Source: Methylococcaceae bacterium UBA975
GTDB taxonomy: Bacteria; Pseudomonadota; Gammaproteobacteria; Methylococcales; Cycloclasticaceae
Direction of reading: 5' to 3'
NCBI GenBank assembly: GCA_002292375.1
Contig: DBBV01000018.1
Span: 303,072-367,071, forward strand
Length of the DNA stretch: 64,000 bases
Below are positions 58,294-64,000 of the stretch, one piece after another. The position numbers were made by a program, and so were the translations under genes. Under the pieces are notes generated by a model. It did no database searches. It was not told where the DNA came from and saw only the letters and a program-made list of their open reading frames with translations. The number at the start of each line of letters is the position of its first letter. Within the stretch, counting starts at the first letter, position 1.

Positions 58294-59102
58294 TTAGCTA
58301 CCGTCCAAATCGGTTTTCTTTTTTCAACAAAAGCTTGCTGGCCTTCACGGCCTTCGTTTTGTTTATTTAATTCTGAAAAAATATCAGCTGAGGTATTAAT
58401 CATTGTTTCATCATCCAATTGGCCCACCTGCTGCATGATTTTTTTAGTCGCTGCACAAGCTTTAGGTCCACAGCGTTCGACCTGCTGTAATACCGTTTCT
58501 AGCAATGCATCTAAGTCTGCATTAGTGTCGGCTAAGTATTGTGCTATGCCTATTTGACATGCCTGCTCGCCATTGATCCGCTCCGCCGTTAGTGCCATTT
58601 GCTTAGCCCGCGTTAAGCCAATCCGTTTAACCACATAAGGCGCAATCTGCGCGGGTGATATACCCAAGGTTGTTTCCGGCATGCCGAGTTTTGCATCTTT
58701 GCTTACCAGCGTTAAGTCGGCTAAACAAGCCAAACCAAAACCACCGCCCATAGCGGCCCCTTCCACCACCACAATAAAGGTTTGCGGTAAGTTCCAGAAT
58801 TTATTAAATAGTTGGCCCGAACGCACATTCCGATCGCGTGCCGGATCCGACGTTGGCGTTGCTGAATCGGTTTGTTTTTTACGTTCTTTGATATCGCCGC
58901 CGGCACAAAAGTGGCCACCAGCACCTCTTAAAATAACGACCCTAATGTCGTCTGTACTGGCTAAAAAATCAGCGACTTGGTGTAACTCTTGAGCCATCTG
59001 GTTATTCATCGCATTGCGTTGTTCAGGCCGGTTGAGGGTAATAAACAAACGACCCGCCGTTGATGTTAGCAACAACATCTCTGTCTTCGGTAAAGTAAGC
59101 AT
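58290..59102 (-). CDS. atuE: Isohexenylglutaconyl-CoA hydratase-like (AtuE)
   Basis: A 270-residue crotonase placed between the carboxylase subunits, exactly as AtuE is. It has HFCAGGDIKERKK, AMGGGFGLACLAD and LGMPETTLGISPAQIAPYVVKR. The first catalytic Glu is kept (PETTLG), while the second Glu position reads Gln (RAKQMAL), as I recall for AtuE/LiuC-type enzymes. I start at ATG 59102 because the longer frame begins at TTG inside the upstream gene. Its stop overlaps the alpha subunit start by four bases (ATGA). It hydrates the carboxylated 3-substituted glutaconyl-CoA product. Confidence 0.85.
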   Translation of the reverse strand: MLTLPKTEMLLLTSTAGRLFITLNRPEQRNAMNNQMAQELHQVADFLASTDDIRVVILRGAGGHFCAGGDIKERKKQTDSATPTSDPARDRNVRSGQLFNKFWNLPQTFIVVVEGAAMGGGFGLACLADLTLVSKDAKLGMPETTLGISPAQIAPYVVKRIGLTRAKQMALTAERINGEQACQIGIAQYLADTNADLDALLETVLQQVERCGPKACAATKKIMQQVGQLDDETMINTSADIFSELNKQNEGREGQQAFVEKRKPIWTVAK

Positions 59103-59103
59103 A

Positions 59104-60723
59104 TTAAATTCTCGCGACGCCAAAGGTGTTTGAATCTAACCGCGTTTGCCGACCACGCACCACAATATCGAGTAACTCCGCCAATAAACGACGGCTCTTA
59201 CGTGGGTCAATAATCCCTTCATCCCACACCACAGAGGTGCAATACAGCGCCGACGATACCTTGCCATAATAGTCAATAATCTCTTGATGCCGCTTGGCAG
59301 TAAAGGCTTCATCAATCGGTTGATTGTTGGCTTTTTGCTTGTTTTCATAAACAATCGACATAACAGTTGCCGCTTGCTCGCCGCCCATCACCGCTAAGGT
59401 ATTAGTGGGCCATGCGAACAAAAACTCCGGTTCAAACGAGCGCCCCGACATGGCGTAATTGCCGGCACCAAAGGCACCACCAATATTCAGCGTTATTTTA
59501 GGTACTGTTGCATTGGCCACCGCCTGTATTAACTTGGCGCCATTTTTAATCATCCCCTGCTGTTCATGCTGCACACCGACAATAAAACCGGTGGTATTTT
59601 GCAAGAAAATAATCGGTTTATTGGCTTGGCAACACAGTTGTATAAATTGCGTGGATTTTGCCGCGCCCTTATTGGTAATTGGCCCGTTATTGCCGATAAA
59701 GGCACAGGCCTGACCTTCAATTTCTGCAAAGCCGCAAATCGTAAAGCCGTCATAATTGGCTTTAAATTCAACAAAATCAGAATCATCCACTAATCGCGCA
59801 ATAATTTCGCGGCAGTCATAAGGCTTTTTATAGTCAACCGGCACGATACCGCACAACTCGTCTATATCGTAACGCGGTTCTTTGTAGGGTGTAGCTTGGC
59901 TCAGTGGTAGGCGTTCATTCCAATGCAAACTTTTAACCACCTCACGTGCCATTTCAATCGCGTGCGCATCATCCTCGGCTAAGTATTCAGCCAGACCTGA
60001 CTCTCTTGCGTGCATTTCTGCGCCGCCCAGCTCTTCTTCCTCGGCTATTTCACCGGTCGCTGCTTTTAATAACGGCGGCCCCGCTAAATAGGCGCGCGCC
60101 TTGTCTTTTACCATCACCACGTAATCAGACATCCCCGGGATATAAGCACCACCAGCAGTAGATGCACCGTGCACAACGGTAATCTGTGGAATGCCCGCTG
60201 CGGACGCTTCTGCTTGCGACTTAAAGCGGTGCCCTGCCAGATTAAAGCCCAAGTGTTGCAGTAATAAGTTACCCCCACCGCTTTGCACTAAACAAATAAA
60301 CGGCAGCCTCGCTGCTCTAGCAATCTCTTGCGCACGGCGTAATTTTTCGTAAGCGTGCGGCATATTGGTACCGGCTTTAATCGCTGCATCATTGATGTAA
60401 ACCATACAACGTGTATTTTCTACAAAACCAATACCGACAATGATCGCGGCACCGTATACATTGTCCTCACCGTCATCATCATGTTGACCGAATCCAGCCA
60501 GGGTGCTTAATTCAATAAAACTAGCACCTGGATCAAGTAAAAGCTGTAAACGGGCACGGGGTAATAACTGCCCTCGCTTTGCAAACAAGGCGGCTTTTTT
60601 ATTAGAAGATAGATGAACTTTGTCTTCCAACTCATTGATTTTACTTATTAGATCAAGCAGTTCTTCACGGTTCTTTTTATACGAATCAGTTTGCGTATTA
60701 ACTTTAGTTTGGATAACGGCCAT
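59104..60723 (-). CDS. atuC: Geranyl-CoA carboxylase-like beta subunit (carboxyltransferase)
   Basis: A 539-residue carboxyltransferase of the MccB/AtuC type. KKAALFAKRGQLLPRARLQLLLDPGASF, CLVQSGGGNLLLQ, VVHGASTAGGAYIPGMSD and LNIGGAFGAGNYAMSGRSFEPEF mark the two carboxyltransferase lobes, with an intact acyl-CoA oxyanion Gly-Gly region. It works with the biotin subunit at 56329. It starts 7 bases after the AtuD-like dehydrogenase stop. Substrate specificity between 3-methylcrotonyl- and geranyl-type CoA cannot be fixed by eye. Confidence 0.88.
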   Translation of the reverse strand: MAVIQTKVNTQTDSYKKNREELLDLISKINELEDKVHLSSNKKAALFAKRGQLLPRARLQLLLDPGASFIELSTLAGFGQHDDDGEDNVYGAAIIVGIGFVENTRCMVYINDAAIKAGTNMPHAYEKLRRAQEIARAARLPFICLVQSGGGNLLLQHLGFNLAGHRFKSQAEASAAGIPQITVVHGASTAGGAYIPGMSDYVVMVKDKARAYLAGPPLLKAATGEIAEEEELGGAEMHARESGLAEYLAEDDAHAIEMAREVVKSLHWNERLPLSQATPYKEPRYDIDELCGIVPVDYKKPYDCREIIARLVDDSDFVEFKANYDGFTICGFAEIEGQACAFIGNNGPITNKGAAKSTQFIQLCCQANKPIIFLQNTTGFIVGVQHEQQGMIKNGAKLIQAVANATVPKITLNIGGAFGAGNYAMSGRSFEPEFLFAWPTNTLAVMGGEQAATVMSIVYENKQKANNQPIDEAFTAKRHQEIIDYYGKVSSALYCTSVVWDEGIIDPRKSRRLLAELLDIVVRGRQTRLDSNTFGVARI

Positions 60724-60730
60724 AAGATTT

Positions 60731-61891
60731 TTACTTTAAAGATGATGGGTGAATGCCCATCCGTTTTGAGATGATTTCTAGCATGACTTCATTCGCCCCG
60801 CCACCAATGGAACACAAGCGGGTATCACGAAAGATCCGACTAATCACGTTGTCCCACATAAAGCCTTGTCCGCCCCAATATTGTAAGCAGGCAGAAGGAA
60901 TTGTTTGGCCTAATGCGCCGACTTTAAATTTAGCCATTGACGTTAGCATATCCACGTCTTCGCCTAAGATATACCGTTCACAGGCTTGATAAATAAGCGC
61001 GCGGGTTGCCTGAATTTCTGTTTCCATTTCAGCCAATTTAAAATAAATTTCCTGATTGGCGATTAACGGCTTGCCGAACGCTTTACGCTGCTTGGTGTAT
61101 TCCACCGTCACTTTTATCGCATCGTGTATTTGGCTGAGGTATTTGGACATGGCGAAAAAGCGTTCCTCTTGAAACTGCTTCATCTGGTAAATAAAGCCTT
61201 GCCCTTCTTCACCGATTAAATGGCTAACAGGCACTCGAACGTCATCAAAAAATAGGGGCGCGGTGTCAGAACTGTGGGCGCCAAGTTTTTTCAGGCGTTT
61301 ACCACGGGTAACCCCTTTTGCATCAAGCGGTACGATAATCAGTGATTTATTTTTATGCGGCGCATTCTCGGTGCCGGTATTACACAATAAGCACACCCAA
61401 TCGGCCTGTGTAGAGGTGGTAATCCACATTTTACTGCCGTTAATGACGTACTCATCACCGACCCGTCGTGCGTTCGTTTTAATCGACGCCACATCAGACC
61501 CGGCGCCTTCTTCACTGACGCCGATACAACCGACCGAATCACCGGCAATAGCCGGGGCAAGAAAGTTTCGTTTAAGCTCATCGCTGCCATAATTGGCCAA
61601 TGCCGGGGTACACATATCGGTTTGTACGCCAATGGCGGTGGAAATGCCGGAGCACTTAATACGCCCCACTTCTTCGGCAAAAACCAAGGCATAGGAATAA
61701 TCCAACCCTAAACCGCCCCATTTTTCTTCTTTGTTGATACCCAAAAAGCCGGCATCCGCCATTTTTTTGAACAAGTCATGCGCAGGAAAAATACCGGCCT
61801 CTTCCCACTCATCTACATGGGGATTAATTTCTCGTTCGACGAATTTTGCTACCGATTCACGTAGCATATTGTGTTCTTGAGTAAACAGCAT
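60731..61891 (-). CDS. atuD: Citronellyl-CoA dehydrogenase-like (AtuD) acyl-CoA dehydrogenase
   Basis: A 386-residue acyl-CoA dehydrogenase with EEKWGGLGLDYSYALVFAEEVGR, VSEEGAGSDVASIKT, NGSKMWITTSTQADWVCLL and WGGQGFMWDNVISRIF. The catalytic Glu is probably in FQEERFFAMSK. The C-terminus IGGGANEVMLEIISKRMGIHP resembles AtuD/LiuB-like enzymes. It heads the 61891-51715 operon before AtuC-E-F-A, the Pseudomonas atu order. It is predicted to oxidise citronellyl-CoA or another 3-methyl-branched acyl-CoA to the 2-enoyl ester, giving electrons to ETF. A strong operator-like palindrome lies 61 bases upstream. Confidence 0.83.
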   Translation of the reverse strand: MLFTQEHNMLRESVAKFVEREINPHVDEWEEAGIFPAHDLFKKMADAGFLGINKEEKWGGLGLDYSYALVFAEEVGRIKCSGISTAIGVQTDMCTPALANYGSDELKRNFLAPAIAGDSVGCIGVSEEGAGSDVASIKTNARRVGDEYVINGSKMWITTSTQADWVCLLCNTGTENAPHKNKSLIIVPLDAKGVTRGKRLKKLGAHSSDTAPLFFDDVRVPVSHLIGEEGQGFIYQMKQFQEERFFAMSKYLSQIHDAIKVTVEYTKQRKAFGKPLIANQEIYFKLAEMETEIQATRALIYQACERYILGEDVDMLTSMAKFKVGALGQTIPSACLQYWGGQGFMWDNVISRIFRDTRLCSIGGGANEVMLEIISKRMGIHPSSLK

Positions 61892-61951
61892 GACTTAATC
61901 AACCCTTCGTTGTTTTATTGAGGCCCTCAGTATAAACAAAAATTACTCGAA

Positions 61952-61965
61952 CTAACAACTGTTAG
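61952..61965. promoter_or_regulatory. Operator-like palindrome CTAACA-AC-TGTTAG
   Basis: Perfect 6-base arms identical to those at 8652 and 16129, with a different centre (AC). It lies between the AtuD operon (start 61891) and the SDR gene (start 62038). The variable centre with constant arms is what a real dimer-binding site would show. Confidence 0.7.
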
Positions 61966-62037
61966 ATTAATTCCTTAGGCTAATCATTTTGCGATAGAAT
62001 TAACCCTAATATTTATTCAGCTTTTTGGAGCCACGGC

Positions 62038-62904
62038 ATGTACCAATCCATTTATAAACCTACGTTATTCGCAGATAAAGTCATTATCGTTACCGGTGCC
62101 GGCAGCGGCATTGGTCGTTGCACAGCCCACGAATTAGCTGCCCTAGGCGCGCACGTGGTGTTAATTGGCCGTAATATCGACAAACTAAAAAATGTCGCCG
62201 CTGAGCTGCAGGCCGAAGATTACCCTTGCGATTATTACTCGATGGATATTCGAGACTCACAGGCGATTAGGGATACCTTAACGCTGATCCTCGACAAACA
62301 CGGCCGTTTAGATGGCTTGGTGAATAATGCCGGTGGACAATTTCCTTCCTCGCTGGAAAACATCAGCGATAACGGTTGGGACGCGGTGATCCGCAATAAC
62401 CTTAACGGCGGCTTTTACATGATGCGTGAAGCCTACAATATGTACATGAAGCAACACGGCGGTTCTATTGTAAACATCGTTGCCAGTGTCGCCCACGGTA
62501 TGCCACATATGGGACATACCGGCGCTGCCCGTGCAGGCATGATTAACCTGACCGAAACCGCCGCACTGGAATGGGTGCACTCAGGCGTTCGTGTTAATGC
62601 CGTTGCACCCGGTTCTGTGGCATCCAGTGGTATGGAAACCTACCCGGACGACTTTAAGCAAAAGCTGAAAAAGCGCCGTCACCAAGTACCGATGAAACGC
62701 CAAGCTACCGAGGCAGAAATATCATCGGCCATTGTGTATTTACTGTCTGACGGCGCCGCCTATATTACTGGCCACACCATGGACGTAGACGGCGGCTTAC
62801 CGCTGGCTAAAGAAAACTGGCCTGTACCAGAGCATAAAAACTGCAAGCCTTACCATGGCTTTCACCTGTATACCGCACCGGCTTTTTTAGACACCGATGA
62901 ATAA
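62038..62904 (+). CDS. SDR lacking YxxxK (AtuB/AtuG-position reductase-like)
   Basis: A 288-residue SDR with VTGAGSGIGRCTAHELAALGA near residue 18 and LVNNAGGQFPSSL near 94. The usual Tyr-x3-Lys is replaced by T161-GAA-R165; a Ser remains at 150. It is closely similar to 17099-17962 throughout and resembles peroxisomal trans-2-enoyl-CoA reductase. TTGGAG precedes the ATG. Its divergence from the Atu operon recalls the SDR genes AtuB/AtuG of Pseudomonas, but I cannot say it is orthologous. Probably reduces or isomerises an unsaturated branched acyl-CoA. Confidence 0.8.
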   Translation: MYQSIYKPTLFADKVIIVTGAGSGIGRCTAHELAALGAHVVLIGRNIDKLKNVAAELQAEDYPCDYYSMDIRDSQAIRDTLTLILDKHGRLDGLVNNAGGQFPSSLENISDNGWDAVIRNNLNGGFYMMREAYNMYMKQHGGSIVNIVASVAHGMPHMGHTGAARAGMINLTETAALEWVHSGVRVNAVAPGSVASSGMETYPDDFKQKLKKRRHQVPMKRQATEAEISSAIVYLLSDGAAYITGHTMDVDGGLPLAKENWPVPEHKNCKPYHGFHLYTAPAFLDTDE

Positions 62905-62934
62905 GTTTATTGCGCTCTAGAAGCCGATCAAGGT

Positions 62935-64000
62935 ATGACTAAGCTAAACGATAAAGCGCCTTCGCTCGCAACAACACTTGCCCACTTGTTACGGCAAGAA
63001 CCTGAGTTATTGTCGTTTGATAGTGCGCGTTTAGCCAACGCGCTATGGCAACGTATGGCGGATGAAAAAATACTCACCCCGCGGCTCAGTACGCCAACAA
63101 ACACGCAAACCTACCCCTATACCGAGATAGTTAAAGCCGCCGCATACTTAAGCCATCAGTCGGGGCTGCCTGGGCTGGCGATGACCTGGCTAGCCCAACA
63201 GCGGCTTATCGAAATAATCGCGCAGTGTGAAAATAGCGTGATAAAAGACACCTATTTGGCCGATTTAATAGCCGGTAACACGCTGTCCGCCTTGGCCGTG
63301 TCCGAACCCAAGGTGGGCGCGCACCCCAAACACCTCAACACGCGCGCTGATAAAGTCGGCGATACATACCGCCTTAATGGTGAAAAAACCTACGTCACCA
63401 ACGGCTTAAACGCGGCGTTTTTTATTGTGTTTGCAATAACTGACGTGGTTGATAAACGTAAGCAATTTACCGCCTTTATTGTGCCCAAGGACAGCAAAGG
63501 CCTAAGCATTAGCCCACTGCACGGCTTTGATGCTTTAAAACCATCGACCCATTGCACCCTGTTACTTGACGATTGCGAACTGCCCGATTCGCATATTTTA
63601 GGTGATATCGGTAAGGCCTTTGACGACATTTCTAAACCGTTTCGTGAATACGAAGATGTTATGATGCTCGCGCCACTAGCCGGTGCCATGCAATCGCTTA
63701 TTGACCAGCTATGCGCGCACGATGCCGAACTGATAGCCAACGATAACTTAGGCCAGTTATTAGCCATTACCGAGTCGGTCGAGGTGCTTAGCAGCCAAGC
63801 GGCTAGTCAATTAGAGCAAGCCAATCCGCACACAAACCCTATTTCACTGATTATTACTGGGCGCTTACTGGTGGAGCATTTCAACCAGACCATCAAACAA
63901 CTGAGCGCAGAACAGCCGCTCAATGACGCCATCAAACGGCTGATTAAGGACATCGAGGTACTGAGCAATATCGCCCAATCAGTGAACAAGATTAAACAGA
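62935..64000 (+). CDS. Acyl-CoA dehydrogenase-like protein, truncated by window edge
   Basis: An open frame of 355 codons starting ATG ACT AAG CTA and running off the right edge without a stop. The fold is recognisable from AVSEPKVGAHPKHLNTRADKVGDTYRLNGEKTYVTNGLNAAFF and FIVPKDSKGLSISPL. The N-terminal 80 residues are divergent and the helix-G region reads REYEDVMMLAPLAG with no Glu-Arg, so it may be a non-catalytic partner chain or a distant subfamily. It lies 30 bases after the SDR gene and is probably co-transcribed. GC content of this stretch looks somewhat higher than average. Confidence 0.75.
   Translation, partial: MTKLNDKAPSLATTLAHLLRQEPELLSFDSARLANALWQRMADEKILTPRLSTPTNTQTYPYTEIVKAAAYLSHQSGLPGLAMTWLAQQRLIEIIAQCENSVIKDTYLADLIAGNTLSALAVSEPKVGAHPKHLNTRADKVGDTYRLNGEKTYVTNGLNAAFFIVFAITDVVDKRKQFTAFIVPKDSKGLSISPLHGFDALKPSTHCTLLLDDCELPDSHILGDIGKAFDDISKPFREYEDVMMLAPLAGAMQSLIDQLCAHDAELIANDNLGQLLAITESVEVLSSQAASQLEQANPHTNPISLIITGRLLVEHFNQTIKQLSAEQPLNDAIKRLIKDIEVLSNIAQSVNKIKQ

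Noticed and set aside
56329..60723. A leucine (Liu/MCC) catabolic carboxylase
   Set aside because: The order dehydrogenase-beta-hydratase-alpha also occurs in liu clusters, but AtuA follows directly and no HMG-CoA lyase gene is visible, so the Atu assignment is better. It remains a live alternative for the substrate.
1..64000. Mobile elements, CRISPR arrays, tRNA or rRNA genes
   Set aside because: I found no transposase, integrase, direct repeats with regular spacers, or cloverleaf or rRNA-like sequence. The dispersion of pathway genes is not explained by visible transposition.

Overview
The window reads as a chromosomal catabolic island from an aerobic, AT-leaning Proteobacterium. A marine gammaproteobacterium is my best guess, from the gene types (heterodimeric ETF with ETF:ubiquinone oxidoreductase, PntAB, Atu-type terpene genes) and the codon usage. 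That assignment is inference; there is no rRNA or other phylogenetic marker. I see no tRNA, rRNA, CRISPR array, insertion sequence, integrase or phage gene. Almost every gene belongs to acyl-CoA chemistry: 11 acyl-CoA dehydrogenases (one cut by the right edge), 6 crotonase-fold proteins, 5 adenylate-forming CoA ligases, 5 SDRs, 4 MaoC/hot-dog proteins, 2 thiolases, a biotin-dependent acyl-CoA carboxylase and a CitE-type lyase.

Layout. (1) 95-8602, minus: an operon reading from an AliB-like alicyclic acyl-CoA dehydrogenase through a crotonase, BadI-type ring hydrolase and PimC/PimD to an MBL hydrolase, two hot-dog proteins and a PaaK-like ligase; MmgE/PrpD is divergent (8745-10133). (2) 10197-14322, minus: TetR, ETF-QO, EtfA, EtfB, the electron route from all the dehydrogenases to quinone. 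(3) 14511-17046: nitroreductase, a short CaiB-like protein and an SDR. (4) 17099-22386, minus: a complete beta-oxidation set (ligase, thiolase, SDR-type 3-hydroxyacyl-CoA dehydrogenase, hydratase, unusual SDR), with a divergent TetR regulator at 22450. (5) 23086-30982: aldehyde dehydrogenase, then a plus-strand operon of two dehydrogenases, a ligase, a transglutaminase-like protein, DUF2889 and MAPEG, then a small membrane protein. (6) 31066-36638, minus: BadH-like dehydrogenase, hydrolase, dual hot-dog hydratase, CitE-like lyase, dehydrogenase and crotonase. (7) 36782-45961, plus: FadH-like reductase, thiolase, PntA, PntB, MaoC and two dehydrogenases. (8) 45998-51624, minus: crotonase, NPD-type flavoprotein, aldo/keto reductase, cupin, Acs-like ligase, ComFB protein. 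(9) 51715-61891, minus: AtuD-AtuC-AtuE-AtuF-AtuA directly followed by AliA and a second AliB. (10) 62038-64000, plus: SDR and a truncated dehydrogenase.

Putting it together: AliA, AliB, a hydratase, BadH and BadI form the known route from cyclohexanecarboxylate to pimeloyl-CoA. PimC/PimD and the hydratases, SDR dehydrogenase and thiolases can take that to acetyl-CoA. The Atu genes encode carboxylation and hydration of methyl-branched (geranyl/citronellyl-type) CoA esters. Because the Atu and Ali genes sit in one transcription unit, I propose that the island degrades alkyl-branched alicyclic acids, for example terpenoid or naphthenic ring acids, by ring opening followed by removal of the methyl branch. 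Short palindromes of the form CTAACA-N2-TGTTAG recur in the divergent promoters and suggest that the scattered operons form one regulon.
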